Positions 1 through 13,438 of a DNA stretch of 64,000 nt are shown one piece after another. The notes beneath the pieces are model-generated. The model had not been told where the DNA came from. It did not search any database and saw nothing but the letters and a program-made list of their open reading frames with translations. The stretch covers positions 16,299,666-16,363,665 of the forward strand of contig CM038919.1 of assembly GCA_021904315.1 (NCBI GenBank), given 5' to 3'. Position 1 is the first letter of the stretch, and every line of letters begins with the position of its first letter. Origin of the DNA: Sphagnum magellanicum. Its lineage: Eukaryota; Streptophyta; Sphagnopsida; Sphagnales; Sphagnaceae. The translations under genes and the position numbers were made by a program.

Positions 1-126
1 ACTCAGGTTGTGGTGCCACACAGAAAAATGAGATGGATGAAGAAACTCCAAGTGACAGAAGCAGTTCAACATGTAGTACCACCACAGTCACTGACATCAA
101 GTAAGCAATGATGGACAATAACTCAC

Positions 127-3100
127 CTGTCATAGTCCTTGTCAATTATTGGTATTGAGACCATCTCATCCTTTGATATTTTAAGCTTTGGTGCCTCTAA
201 AATGTAGCGCAAATCTGCTGCCTGCCTCTTGATGTTTTTGTTAGGATGCCCACTCTCAAGGCGCTTGTAAAGGGCAATACAATCATCATGCCGATTGTGT
301 GCCTCATATGCCATAGCAAGCCAAATCTGAATCTGTTCTTACACAACAAAAACAGAAGGTCTTAGATTGTGACTTGCTTCCATCCTTCCATGTAGGGAAT
401 GTTACAATGCAGATGGATCTGCTAATAGACACAGGAGAAAGGTATCAACATATCAACAAAACAACACACAAAATAACCCTTTGTGCACAGAGTGAGCATT
501 AAAAACTGCATGCACTAACCTACATCCCATCATGGATGTGCAATGTCCCTTCAGGCCCTCATTTGCTGGTTAGCAATGGTTGCAGAGAAGTTAAGTGAAA
601 GGTGAAGTCAGAATACATCTAATACATCAGAATCCATCATTTTTCAGGCATCAACAATTACTGTGTGACATTCCATAATATGATACCCTAGCACTTAGTA
701 AAGCACATACTGTGCCAGAAGCTGTGAACCCATGCATACAAAGACTGTACCCCAAACCAGCACCAGATGTCAACATGCAAGTCTGAAACAGTGTCCAAGA
801 CAAGAGTGACCCCAAGTCTGGACAAGCTATTCATGCATGGAGTCTACAGACCCACTCCTGATTTCAACCTTGCTAGCTCCAAATAATTCTAGTAGATCCA
901 GTCCTATTGTTGTTGGAAACTGTCTTTGAACAATCCGTTTTGTTGGCCTGTGAGCACTGTAAAGCAGCAGGTTCCTTGCCCTGTTGTCTACAGACAAGCC
1001 ACAGGGTGCCAGCTTGCTGAATTTTGTCCTCAGCAATGTCTACATCCCTCCCAACTCCCTGCCTCTATGTTGGGAGATAAGAAAGGTTTACCTCGCCACC
1101 AAGGTTAGAAGCCCTCGGTATTTTTGTCAAAGCAGCTTCCAGAATTTCCACAGATTTGTCATACACACCCTGGCCATAGGCTCGCTGTCCCATTTGGAAC
1201 ATAATCTCTGCTTCCTTCTTTTGTTTTGCTTGCTCTTTTGCTCTCTGCATCACACAAAAAATTACAGTCAAGGACATTGTTTACAAATAAACTTGCAAGA
1301 TAAGACAAAAGTAGGTGCATATATTGGTCATCTGAAGGAGAAACATGCTTGTGACCTGTTGGGAACATGTACACAGCAAGCAAGCACCAAAGATTCTGTG
1401 AATCCTGTGCACAAAAACAATTTGCCTTTGAGCAGTAGGTGCTACCACACAAGAACTGGCTGACATTGTCAATGCGAACAGAACATTACATTCTCTTTTC
1501 TTGCTCATATGCATAACACCCCCAACCCTAACACCCTAATTATGCAAATGCATCATCAGCCTAAGAAAGCAGCTTGCAAGAAATAGTTAATCACCTAAGA
1601 AGGGAGGACATTCCAAGCGTTTGACACAAATTTAAAAGTAGACTGGAAGCTAAAGACATAGAGGAAAAGAGTAGCAAGTGAAAAACACTGATATTTTTTC
1701 TGTATGAAAATTTATTGAAACATTTCTTCTCTGAGGTAAATATCTAGCACCAAAATAAGGAGGAAAGAAAAGGAGCCACTAAAAGATCCTCTTCTTGTCA
1801 CTTCCAGTCAAATCATACAGCCACACCACAATGAGAAGCAGCCACAGGAATCAGACAACCAACCCAGCACTAATAAATGTCCAGGGTCTCACTCACAGGG
1901 TTTCCATGAGATAGACCAACGGGAATGCAGCAGGCCCACTTCCCCTCAACAAAGCCCATCAACCTGCAAACAGCAGAATAGCCGTCCTCCACCCTTGTAA
2001 CATTACAGCAGGCCTCTTGGAATTCACACATGATGATTTCTCAGCTATTGATTTAAGCAACAAATGCTTCTTAAGAATCACAATTCAAGGACTCAAGAAA
2101 ATGCTAGATACCTGGCAGAGTCCTGATGGGATATGAACACACATTGTTTTCTGTGACAAACTTCTTCCTTCCATAAAAATGCACCAAAAAATTGAACTCT
2201 GCAGCATATTTGGGTTCTTGAACACTAATCATAGAAGTCCAAACTATATCTATGAGATTGCACAGAAATCTACAGAATAACACCTTGAAGGTAACCAACG
2301 TGTCAGTTGCACACCAAACCAAAACTGACATGACAAGAATGAGTCTGGCCCAACCTTGTGAGTGTCACTCACAAAGCATAAGCCCCCCACCTCCATCATG
2401 AGTGGCAGTGACTAGTTCCCATTATTCCCCATTAACTCCATCAGCTCTAAACTGCGGTTGTAGGTAAGTTTATAATAGTATGATCAAAAACTCAGGCAGA
2501 CAATTATACAAATTACTGCATCCTGAACTTCTGGTGCATTTTCAGAAGCAATGGGAAGACTCAATCATCATGCTGGCTCAATCTCCAGATGCATAGTGAA
2601 CCAAAAGTCAACAGTATCCTCATTCAGGTATCAACAAGCTTGTGAAGTTCAACTCCATTCCAATTTAGCTTGCCCCTGTACAAGCAAGCATCTAAGACTA
2701 AGGTATAGAGAGGCCAACATAGCAGGTCAGGGCCTCCTGCACCCTGGACATATCTGTGGAAACCCAACCCATGCAAAACTCTTTGGAATGAATCTGATAC
2801 ACCATTGCAAGATCAGGAACAAAGATAGCTTATGAAATTCCTTGAACTGATCTCAATCCTTTCACACTTGCAGTCCCAATGAAGGACCTGAACCACGTCC
2901 CCTCCCTTCTGGCCCTAATAGGCAATGGTGTTTGTATAAACAACTCTAGGGATCCACAAGGACCCACAAGGACCCACATGACCACTCCCTGGAAAGTCTT
3001 ACAGTGTCCAAATCAAGAAAGATTTTTCTCAGTCACCCCATTTCCCACTGCCTGTCTTGATCTTGTGAGAAATGTATACCTATCCGTTGAAAATCTGGGA

Positions 3101-4082
3101 AACCCTGTGCAGACGCTTCAGCTATACACAGGTAGCACAAAGATTGGGATGGAAATATGAGCACTTGTAGTAAAAGTGTCCTAAAGCATGCTTAAGAGGC
3201 TTGTTCAGCTGTGGGCTCCTTCCACTTGCTCTCTTGCTTCCAGATTATGAATCTGAAAAACACGAGTTAACAATCAGAGAAAGACGGAAAGTTTGAGCTT
3301 CTCACCCGTTCTAATTCTTCCCGCAATTTAGTGGCCCGCTCTTGCGCAAGCTGCTCTGGGGACTTTGTGTTGTCATTTTCATCGCCATCCTTTCCGGCTC
3401 CTTGCAACCGTTCTCCCTCTGCGAGAAGCTCCTTCAAATCTTCAATCTCGTCTAACTTCTCCTTCCCCTCGGCCTGGTCCCAGTAACCCTCCTCCCCTAA
3501 AGGATTCTCTTGTGCCCCAGCCCTAACCCTAAACCTTAAGCTTCCGGGTCTCCTGCTACGTCCTCTACAGCGTTGTTGTGGTTCTGCCCATGACACACAG
3601 CTAGCAAGCTCTCTAGTATAAGTGCAGCTACAACTTCTACTTGACGCAGCTAGTCCCGAAGCTATATGGCGATAAGAAAAACTAGTAGTCATCACAGTAA
3701 ACTCTTCCACAAAACCCCCAGTCCTATACGAAACTCCTGCGGCCGACAACAACTTCACCTTATCATAAAAATCCAACGACACGTCCTTTCCAACAACACC
3801 CTGTTCACCTCCTAAAGTTCGAGTCCTAGACGCTACTTTCAAACGACCGTGAACGACTACACTCCATGATCTTGTTGCAATTGATCCGCAAAGTGCTCTG
3901 GAAGAAGCTTCGTCATCTTTACAAGAACTAGTACCAAATCCTCCTATACTCACAACATCCAAACTAGTACTGTTGGGCCACCTCCATCGCCGAGTTTTGC
4001 TGCTCTGGACTTCACATCTACTCCCACCTTGTTGCCGGTACAGCGAATGGTGATGGCGGGCACAGCAGAGCGGAGCTGCCAT
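127..4082 (-). CDS. Plastid-targeted TPR-like protein, 3' end missing
   Basis: Three exons are visible on the minus strand: 3306-4082 (ATG at 4082, 259 codons), 1092-1244 (51 codons) and 127-332 (68 codons plus 2 nt). All junctions are GT-AG and in phase. Exon 1 begins with a Ser/Arg-rich, acid-poor stretch typical of a plastid transit peptide and ends in a charged region (EDLKELLAEGERL...AQERATKLREELER). Exons 2 and 3 carry the conserved core: MFQMGQRAYGQGVYDKSVEI, then IWLAMAYEAHNRHDDCIALY and LRYILEAPKLKISKDEM. This is a TPR-like helical pair found in a plant chloroplast protein family of poorly known function; a scaffolding role would be inference. Introns are 2061 bp (1245-3305) and 759 bp (333-1091), with no further exon recognised inside them. 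Exon 3 ends in phase 2 at a GTGAGT donor, so the C-terminus continues left of the window. Family placement is from memory of the conserved core, not from a search. Confidence 0.8.
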
Positions 4083-4660
4083 GTGCGCGACAGCAGCTGC
4101 TCACAAGGCAGAAACAAAACCTAGTAGTGCAGAAAGCAGCAAAGTGCTGCTCACGAGGGCTGTGACGAGGGCTGTGGTGAGGAGGCGCCAAATCCTACCA
4201 AGTTTTTAGCTACTCCTTAATCTGCTATTATTTAACGCTACCTATTAATTATTTATTTAATGTGTGTTCACACTTGGTAAAAAAGGACTCTAGTGTTGAG
4301 TCTATTATCAGCATACTATTCATCTAAGACTTAAACTTACTTATCATGAAGATTTTATGTTAAACTAACATTTCACTTAACATTAAGCTATCGCCCTAAT
4401 TGGGTGCCACCTAGGATGCCACCTAGATTTACATTTAACATTGATTTAACATCAAGTGTGAATGCACCATTAGCACCTCACTAAAACAATTTACTCTATT
4501 ATTCAACTGGGGCTCTGTCAGAGATTGTGAGGCTTCGCACATCCATTGAGGGGTATTTTATGAGATGCATGTTTCATGATAACCTTTATGTTTTAGAATG
4601 CATTTTGAGTCTCAATAGTGTTGTCCTAGTGGTATCATCTGAAAACAACTCAACAAGGGG
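4083..4660. other. 5' flank of the TPR gene
   Basis: AT-rich DNA upstream of the minus-strand ATG at 4082. The first 120 bp are GC-richer and probably hold the 5' UTR and core promoter, but no clear TATA box was seen. Beyond about 4200 nothing coding was recognised. Confidence 0.4.
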
Positions 4661-4967
4661 GGTGTCACTCTGTGATGTCGCCTTGCCATTTACATTAAAA
4701 TGTATCTTAAGGCAAAAAGAAGTATTATGGAAACTCAAATATTTCACCATGCAAAAATATAATCTTCAAAAAATTCTCTAAAAGAAACCCAAAATCCTTC
4801 AAGATATTATAAGTCTATAACTAATCTCAAGTTTCAACATAAGCCAAAATATCATCTTTCAAAAATCCTCGTATAAAAATAGACCTTTTACCTAAGGGCC
4901 AAAATCCCTTAAGCTACTATACTCTATAATGAATCTAAACACAATGTCCTTGCCTTGGTAGGCAAGG
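4661..4967 (+). repeat. Dispersed repeat, copy A
   Basis: About 305 bp that match 25884-26181 in the same orientation over nearly the whole length. Shared anchors include CCTTGCCATTTACATTAAAA, CATGCAAAAATATAATCTT and CTCTATAATGAATCTA. By eye roughly 85 percent of bases agree, with small indels. Both copies start near a GGGGTGTCAC/GGGTTGTGTCAC box and end at CTTGCCTTGGTAG. No inverted termini or coding capacity was seen. It may be a solo LTR or other non-autonomous element; the class is unknown. Confidence 0.8.
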
Positions 4968-5401
4968 CCAACAAACTATGTTTCAGAAACTAGATGGTAT
5001 TTGCAACACTCGAGGCAATTCTCTCCAGGTAAAGGATCACAGATTCTGGAATTGCCAAAAATTCGAAAAAATATGTGCCTGCTGTGCCAAAAATATGAAT
5101 GAAGCTCTAATGCACAATAGCTTCATTATTTAGTATAATGTCACATTTTTAATTATTATATTTTTACTGTTGAATATAACTGATAGAAAATAACTAATTA
5201 TTAGGCACCATGCTGCTGAGCCAGCCTAGGTATTACAGAAGTCAAATTGGAAGAATCAATGGCCTGAGATGACTTCCTTGGTGAAAGTAATCTTTCTTCT
5301 CCTCTTCACACACTGCTTGCCTATTATTACCTTATGCCCATTCCAAAGCATAGCTAATTGTTGTGATTGATACTCCTAACAATATCAGTCATCACCAAGC
5401 A

Positions 5402-5516
5402 CACTTTCAAGTCCCAAGGAAAGTACAAGCCAAAGCCACTTACAAGTCCCAAGCAAAGTACAAGCCAATACCACTTTCAAGTGCCAAGCAAAGTACAAGC
5501 CAATACCACTTTCAAG
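5402..5516 (+). repeat. Minisatellite, 35-bp period, 3.3 copies
   Basis: Units start at 5402, 5437 and 5472, with a 10-bp partial unit at 5507. The unit begins CACTTTCAAGTCCCAAG and ends AAGTACAAGCCAAWRC. Copies differ at only a few positions. The 35-bp period is not a multiple of three, so short open frames crossing it are not evidence of a gene. Confidence 0.9.
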
Positions 5517-8500
5517 AGTTTTCCAAAACCCTCATTGTGTTTCACAAAACCAACATGTTATTCTTACATCACATGTAGCATTCAAACAAATCAATTCTAG
5601 AAAAGAGAATCTTGCTTAAAAGCTTTTGGGCTGCATCCTAGCAAAGGTAGATTATTAGACAAGCCTCCAGGGACCAAAAGCCCAGGGACCAATTTGAAGC
5701 AAATTGAACCTTGAATTGGACTCTTCTTCACATTAAAAAAAAACAGTTTTTCTTTTAAGATACAATGAGTGTGTTTAAAGACTTGGTGACCAATTTGAGG
5801 GTCCAATATCAAAAATATGTGATTGACATGTGAGAGGACTAGGTTTACCTTTGGTTTTTTCTCTTTCTTTCTTTTTTTCTTTCATGGGTTTTTTAATTTT
5901 CTGTTTTCACTTCCCTTTCACGGACTTGGAAAGGTTGAAAATGTTTTCTTTCTAGCAACCACTTTGTGAGGATCTCACAAAATGAGCCATGTTAACTTTA
6001 GAACTAATCAAAAAATGAGAGAGTGAATGTGCTTCAACAATGTCCTCAATCCATAAATGTGTTTTCCATTTTCACAAAATTTGAAGGATAAAAGAAAACA
6101 AAGGAGAAAAAAATTGAAGAAATGAACAACCTTGGACCTTAGTTTACGCTTTGGTTCTCCAAACCATGAGCTGTCCTTTAAAATGTTTTTTTTTTGGTTC
6201 GAACCAATTAGTCTTCCTCCAAAATGATACCATGTAAGCTAAATCACAATTTGATTTGTTTTGATCTTGGACCCTTGTCTAAAGGCCTTGGGACCAATTT
6301 AAAACTCTTGACCAACAAGAATGCTTGATTTCATTGGACCCTGCTCTTTGGACCCTTGTCTAAAGTGGCCTTAAATATTTCACCAATATTTCAAAAAGAT
6401 CTAGTACTTTGGTCAAGTTTGACATTATGTAATGTTGAATCACACCCAAAGGTAATAACATGTTACATCATGATCCTTGTCCAAGTTTTCCTACAATGAC
6501 AAAAGTTGTAATTAGACAACATTAGTTCAACTTCTTCAACTTGACATTATGCTTCCTCTTTTCACCACAACTTGTCATCTTTTAATTAGAATCGTGGTGC
6601 AAGATTCAAAAGACCACGCACCCAAATTGGGCTTAGCCTACTTACATTATCATTCTTCCCACAACTAAGAGAACACATAAAGTTTTTTATTCGAAAATTG
6701 TGCATTCAAATAAAGGGTTTCAATATATTACTTTAGTCCAATAAGAATGTGCATTCTCATGCAATTACAACATTTGACTATTCAAAACCAAATCGCCCCC
6801 AAATGGTTCATTGCATAATAAGCCAATTTTAAGTCCATATACATTGTGAAGTTGGAGTACATGAAATGAAATTAACAATTCCAAGTCAGCTCAAAATTTA
6901 GAAACTCAAAAAGTTTTCATTGTTTAATTGTAATATTATATATTTTGTTCATATCACAAGGCATATACAAAAGCATCATTGAACAAGCTATCATTTTGAC
7001 CAATAGAAAGATCCTTTTATCAAAAGATTCAATATGTGTGTATAAACATGTAAAAGATAATGTATGAATTTCACAAAAAAGTGTTATCTAAACTTGTTAT
7101 TATAAGGGCATGATTGTGATTTATGATGAAACCTAAGTAATATAGGACCAAATTATTGGAATATTTATAAGAAGGTGCTTCAATAGGCTATGTAAAAACT
7201 AAATATATATTTAAAAACTTTTTGTTCATATCTATGAAAGTTAAAGTGATTGGAAAACTTAATATTTGACAATGAACCATGCTAATAAGAGTCATTTTTG
7301 ACATAATAAAAAACAAATTGGCATGTTTACTAGTTTTGAATAAATTGAGTTATTGTTGAAAATGTGAGTTGTATTTGAAAAATAATGTTTTTAATTTATT
7401 AATTTAGCATTTGAATCAATTTGAAATTAATACAATGAATATAAAATATCTTTCAACATTTAAAAAAGATTGTAATTAATGTTTTTCATGTTTAAAATGA
7501 ACAAAGTAAAAACATTGTCAACACACTATTGTTTAGCATTTATGTTAGGACTATTCATTTGACCAATCCCATGTTTATTACATCAACTTATCAAGATTAT
7601 TTTAAAACAATTGTTTTAGAAGGCACCAATGGCTCATTTAATAAGACTAAGCATGAATTGCTTCAAAAGTGTAGCTTATGTGGATTTTCTACCTTTTATC
7701 ACAACTAATGTCATTTCTTGTTGAAAATCATGTTGATATTATGCCTTTTATTAGGAATGAAACTATTATATCTAATTATGTTGTTAATCAAAATGCCAAG
7801 AATGTGGGTCCAATTATCATTATAAGATTTGGTCTTAATTGCACAAATTACATAAGTTCTTAATGATGTTTTTCAAAATGATTACATACCCTTGGGAAAT
7901 GAACTTGTTGAATTCAAGTTTTAGGATTAAGTAGAAGATTTCTAAAGTGTTAATGATGTTGAAAAAGGTGTTGTAAAATCAAAAAAGTTGTGTAGATTTC
8001 AAAATTTGACACCACCTAGATTTTAAAATGAGATCAAAAGAGGGCATCAAAAGTTTAAGAAATAGAAAATGTTCAATTAGAAAGATTCATGAACATCATG
8101 AATTTCTTTTAATCTTGATATAACTAGTTACTTAAAATACAAATATTATGTTCATTTTGTGGAGAATATACACAATCCTTCTTTATGCTCCAAGTTATAA
8201 AACAAGAAAATACACTATATCCTCTGACAACAATCTCAAACATGTATAATGTGTTATTGAAAATCTTATTCATGCAAAACAAGAACATTGTGTTTTTGAA
8301 ATGGGTTCTATGCTAAGAATAAAGTTAATATTTTTAATTATGTGCATAAAATGTTTTAAATATAGATTACTAATAAAACTTAATCTTTGATGCAATTGGC
8401 TCCTATTATTTAGTTTGGACACAATTTTTTTCTAAATGTTATGAATTGATCTTGTGGATAAAAAGTTGAAGCTAAGGATGTTGAATGTTTTATTGGAATT

Positions 8501-9453
8501 TTGTGTCCTACTCTTGTGTTAAATAATCTTCAAAAGGTTCAAACTATCAACATTTTTTAAGCCCATATGTATCTTATGTTAAATTTTGGGAGTTTTGTTA
8601 TATTACGACGTATTGATCACATATGATCTTATCAAGAAACATGTGTAATCATTTATGATCTTATTGAAAAGCATGTGCAATTCGTCAAAAGGAAGAACAT
8701 ATTTATGAAAAAGTTGATTCTTGTAATTAACAATTAGTAATTTTAAACATGTTGAAACTTTAGTATTTATATTGGTTATCAATTTCATAATTGTGAAAAT
8801 GTGAATCTCATGTTTCTATGATGGTTGTTTTTTTTTGAAGGATGTGAAGGTTCATGTTGCTAGTTTCATGAAACTTTGTCAACCAAAGTTAATCATTGAT
8901 TTTTATTAAACTGTAAAGCCTAATTAGTTATAGAACTATTGATTAAAATGAAGTTACATTATAGATTTCATATTAAAATAGTTTGTAACCTAAAAGGAGT
9001 GAGCACATAAGATAATAAGAGAAGAACATGATTGAAAACTATTTATTATACTTAGAATTCCATTTTGTAGAATTTGAATCCTAAGCCATAGAAACCTTAC
9101 AATAAAAACCTAGGTCTTTTGCTTCGACAAAAGTTCAATAAAAATTGAAACATAATGTTGTTGCAACAACATTTATTACACAACTCAATTCATTCAATTG
9201 AAGATCTTGATGATGCTTATTTAACTAGTATTTTATATTTTTTGATACTAAATCAAACGTTTACTTCATGATTATTGTAGGTTTAGCTAAAGATTAGATT
9301 CCTTGGTGTTCTTTTAATCCCTTGAGTTGCTAGAATCCCACCCTTATCTTGCAATGCATCAGTTCACACACATTATCTTTGCAACACAGCTAGAACAACC
9401 CCTCTTCCCATTTAGTAAGTGGTTCAAAGGTGTGATAACTCTAAAACAAATGG
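5517..9453. other. AT-rich intergenic DNA
   Basis: About 3.9 kb with no recognisable gene, RNA or element ends. A short direct repeat (TTGGACCCTTGTCTAAAG) occurs twice near 6266 and 6350. Open frames here are short and in low-complexity AT-rich sequence. Confidence 0.5.
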
Positions 9454-10135
9454 TGTCGTGACATGGAGTGTCGTGGCGTTTGGTGTCATAAAGGTGTAAA
9501 TCCGTAGTAAACTCTATTGAACAAAAAGACTAAAACCAGCCAAAGGTAAAAACTAATCACCAAAAAGAAATGCACACACATATATATACAATGCACAAGA
9601 GGACGCTGAGATGAAATTCTCATGTATCTAAATTAAAAAGAAGGAAAGAAAACGTAATGTATGTAAACGGTGGCATGTAATAACTGTCGTGAGCATCTAG
9701 AAATTTAGTTTGACTATGGAGGAAACTCTCCCTGACAAAGGAATTCTAGAAAAACTAATAAGAAAAGGGAAGAGCTTGGCCTTTTATATAGTCGTTAACA
9801 AGCTGAAACCCTAAACAAACCATAACCCTAAAACACCTAATACCATATAGTAATCTAATAACATACAATAACCTAAGAACGTACATTAACCTTAAAGGCA
9901 TGATTAGCATGCTCGTAACTGGCCGTCATGTATGAGGCCATGCATATGAACATGACAACTGTCATGACATGTAGTGTCATGATGTTTAGTGTCGTAAGGG
10001 TGTAAATCCATAATAAACTCTACTGAACAAAAAGACTAAAACCAGTCAGAGGTAAAAACTAATCAACCAAAAATATATGCATGCACATATATATATAATG
10101 CACAAGAGGAAACTGAGATGAAATTTTCATGTATC
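9454..10135 (-). repeat. Left (3') LTR region with a partial second LTR copy
   Basis: The block 9629-9957 matches the right LTR 18499-18810. It is flanked on both sides by a 175-bp direct repeat, 9454-9628 and 9960-10135, whose copies both begin TGTCRTGACATG and end CATGTATC. The span 9454-9957 starts TGTC and ends GACA, as an LTR should. The minus strand carries a TATA box (CTATATAAAAGGCC, about 9778-9793) that is also present in the right LTR, marking the U3 promoter. The 2-bp spaced CATGACA/TGTCATG contact at 9951-9966 looks like a two-LTR junction. The true LTR limits remain uncertain. Confidence 0.75.
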
Positions 10136-10150
10136 CCCCCCCCCAAACTT
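10135..10150 (-). other. Probable polypurine tract
   Basis: On the minus strand the sequence reads AAGTTT followed by ten G residues. It lies directly before the LTR-like repeat and downstream of integrase. This is the expected position and composition for the plus-strand primer of an LTR retrotransposon. Confidence 0.6.
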
Positions 10151-10742
10151 GAACTAGGAAAAGCATGGCATGGTCTAAGTAAAAATCAAGGTGTTGCAGG
10201 AGAACATGATGAACAATACCAAAGGCCGGCAGGAACTTGAATGAGCTCCAGCTTGAGGCAGAATAAATGGTATCCACCATTATAATTATTGTAAAACAAC
10301 ATTTGATCAGCATTGTCTATCCTCTAACATACCTGACATGGATAGTCAAGTGGAGGAATCCAAGTCGACATGATGATGGTAGGATCCAAGTTCAACAGGT
10401 GGTAGGGTGCACTGTTTTTGGAATGATTCCGAATTATGCGTTTGTTAGTTCCTTGCAACTCTAACACACCTAAAGGCCTGATTGCCTAAATCCTTAAGAT
10501 AATGCAACTATAAGAAATGTCCAGAATATCATTAGGTTGTCACTAGAGATATACAAAGTCACCAACATCAAATTATCTCACCTTAGGTTTGTAACTGCCA
10601 CCTCATGTGTGTGTATACCGTAAGGTGTTTCGATGTTGTGCAATGGACAAGTTCTCCATGGCCATGGGCATAACCCTCCTGAATAGAGCAACCCTCTCTG
10701 TGATGACCCTAGCCCAAGTGGTTGGGAATCCAAGTCCACAAC

Positions 10743-11592
10743 TTAGTCCATTTGAGCAATAATGGAAGAGGGTGGAATGGGATGTTTCCTAAAAAGTAGA
10801 AAGTAAGGAGAGAAATGAAACAAAGAGGCGTGTTTGGACATCTTGTAACCCATGGCAATGTAAGGTAGGGCGAGGTCCCAATCCTCTTTGTTCCTAGTGA
10901 GGCAAATCTTCCGAAGTCCCTTCTTAAATGTCTGAACCATCCTTTTTACAAGGCCATCAACTTGGGGATGATCCCTTGAAGTCCGGTGATGGTCAATGAG
11001 AGCATGATCAAGTAGGTCTTGGAATTTTCCTCTAATTTTGATCCTTGATCAATAAGGCACTCAACACAAGCCCCAAACCTACTTAGGACCTGTTGTAAAA
11101 AAGCTTGGTTGGTGCTATATGATGATTTGTTCGGTAGTGCAACAAGCTCGACCCACTTTGAAAAATGCTCAATCATAATCATGATGTAGACATTGCCCCT
11201 AGAGGTCTATGGTACCTCTCCAGCTAAATCACATGACTAGCGATAGAACATGCCCTGAATAGGGAGTGGAAAAAGCGTGAACTGTTGAGAGGAAAAGGAA
11301 GTTCTCACTCTATCACATTGTTCACACCTAGTAATGACGTTTTGGACTTGAACATACATACCTTTTCAATGGTAATGACGGGTGAGAAGGCTATAAGTAC
11401 ACTTAACTCTAAAGTGTTCAAGCTTCGAATGTACCTTCTAAATAAAACCAAGCCGTTCATGTGGTGGAGGAACCACTCTGTCACCTTGTGGTAAACATCA
11501 GATGAAGTGATTATCCTTCCATGAGTAGCGTTTAGACCGCTGTTATATGCGATCTCAATGGCTTGATGTAACTTGGGGAAAATATTCCCCAT
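10743..11592 (-). pseudogene. Integrase remnant of the Ty3/gypsy element
   Basis: Minus-strand fragments hold an integrase core. A first catalytic Asp lies in CDLAGEVP (codon 11228-11230) and is followed by an in-frame stop. IEHFSKWVELVAL comes next, then the second Asp in CLIDQGSKL (codon 11048-11050). After a frameshift, DGLVKRMVQTFKKGLRKICL and WDLALPYIAMGYKMSKHASL follow, ending near 10743. The third acid of the DD(35)E triad is expected at the K of DGLVKR (codon AAA, 10944-10946), so the catalytic Glu is replaced by Lys, one G-to-A change from GAA. The second-Asp to Lys distance is 104 nt where the family spacing predicts 108, so a small deletion also exists. Not functional. Confidence 0.85.
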
Positions 11593-11849
11593 GTTGAAGA
11601 AACTTCAGAATGTCCAAGTCCTCCCATATATCCACAATGGGATGTTCAACCAGGTTACATTATATTAGTGCAAGATAACTAGATGCATAAGATACATGTA
11701 ATGTTGAAATCTTATCAAAGTTTTGTCTAGCTTCTAACAAATCTTTAGAAGTAGTGAGGGGTTTTCACGACATGGTATCCATGTTCTGATGTGTAATACC
11801 AGGTCAGTGAATAACCTTGAATTCATACTCTTAAAGTATAAACGCCTAA

Positions 11850-13243
11850 CGAACTAACTTACTAATAAGCTTGTTGTTGGTCATCAACCAATTGATAGGC
11901 TGGTGGTCGGTATACAAAGTGAACTTGGTGCCATATAGATAGGGCCTAAAATGTATGATGACCCATACAACAACAAGACATTCCCCCTCATATGAAGAAT
12001 AGTTGCTTTCAACCTTGTTGTTACTTTGGGATGCATAGGCGATAACATATTCCTTGCTTTCCTCATCAAGTTGGCCAAGAATAGCACCAATACCAAAAGC
12101 ACTCCAGTCAATGTGTAGAATGAAGACCTTGCTGAAATCAGGTTTTCTCAGAATGGGGAACTTTCAAAGCTTTTTCCTTTAATGTGTTGAAAGTTTCCTG
12201 AACCTCTTCACTCCATGTCCAAACAACATCTTTTTTTAACAATGCATAGAGAGGATGAATAATAGTATTGAAATCTTGGACATAAATCCTGTAGTAATTA
12301 CATAGTTGGATGAAGTTCCTCAAAGTGTGAACATTAATAGGATTGGGCATCTCCAAAATGGCTACTACTTTGGCCCAATGAACCATAATACCATTTAGCA
12401 AAATTCTGTGTCCAAGGTAGACTACTGAAGTGACAACAAACTCACATTTTTTAGGATGGATCTTCATATTGACTTTGTGGAGCTTTTTGAATAACTCCTC
12501 AAGATGAACCAAATGCTGCAAAAGTCCCTTGCTATGCACTAGGACGGCATCTATGTAGCACTTCAGGAAATTTGCCCCTTCGAGAACTTGGTCCATCATT
12601 CGTTGAAAGAAGACAAGTGCATTCTTTATTCCAAAAGGCATCATAAGCCATTCCCACAACTTGTTACTTCCATGGAATGCCATTTACTTGCGATCCTTTA
12701 CAATGAGCACAATCTAATTAAAACCTTGCCTTAGATCCATAATTGTGAAGATGTTTGAGTCTTCAATGCCATCAAACAATTTTTCAAGGATGGGCATGGG
12801 ATACCTATCCTGAGGTGTAACCAGGTTCAAAGGTTTATAATCCTCGCACATCCTTTTCTTAGTCCATAATCCAACTGAATCTTTCTTTGTTGACATTATT
12901 GTAATGGCTTCGAAATTATAACTTGATGGTTGAATGAAATTAACTTCATGGAGTTCTTTGCATCTTTCATCTACTAGTTCCCACTCATGCTTGCTCAACC
13001 TATGCCTCCTCCAACCTATGTCTCATATGTAAGGTCTATAGAGAACTGCATGGTCTTACATTTACTTAAGTCTTTCATTGAGAATGCAAACAAATTATCA
13101 TATTTAATTAGCAAATTTGTGACCTGGTCTCTCTCCTTCTTGGTGAGCTGGTTCCCCATAATGAAAGGGTAGTTGGAAACACATGGAATGGAATTGGAAA
13201 ATGTGTTGGAAGAACCTAGTGTATTGGGTTTTCCACTATCCAA
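11850..13243 (-). pseudogene. Reverse transcriptase-RNase H remnant
   Basis: The RT N-terminal part (13243-13016) contains KYDNLFAFSMKDLSKCKTM. The fingers follow (12998-12714) with RMCEDYKPLNLVTPQDRYPM and FTIMDLRQGFN, which keeps the first catalytic Asp (codon 12735-12737). A stop follows, then 12683-12138 has MPFGIKNALVFFQRMMDQVL. The YxDD box reads YIDA (12546-12557), so the last Asp is lost through an A-to-C change. KIHPKKCEFVV and LGH complete the thumb-proximal motifs. In another frame, 12150-11850 is an RNase H domain with its three acids: HIDWS (GAC 12107-12109), EGEC (GAA 11981-11983) and YTDHQP (GAC 11906-11908). Broken by stops and at least one frameshift. Confidence 0.9.
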
Positions 13244-13438
13244 CTACGTAAATTCGTAGAAGGTTGTAATTATTTCTCCAGAAGCTGATGTATCTCCAAG
13301 TGTATCATAAACAACTTGAATCAAATTACATGGTACTTCCTCCCCCCCAACATGAAGAGTGAAGTGTAGAGTGTTGAAGATAGGCAAGTGTATTTGGTTG
13401 AGGTGCCATGTAGTCCCATTGCTAGAACTACAAGTTGA

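Noticed and set aside
66-90. Possible last micro-exon of the TPR gene ending in a stop
   Set aside because: It would need an intron of only 36 bp (91-126) and gives a tail unlike the family; the real 3' exon is more likely outside the window.
984-1463. 159-codon plus-strand frame
   Set aside because: It is antisense to exon 2 of the TPR gene and its introns; no domain.
3518-3534. Telomere-like CCCTAACCCTAAACC as a telo-box
   Set aside because: It lies inside exon 1 coding sequence of the TPR gene, so a promoter role is unlikely.
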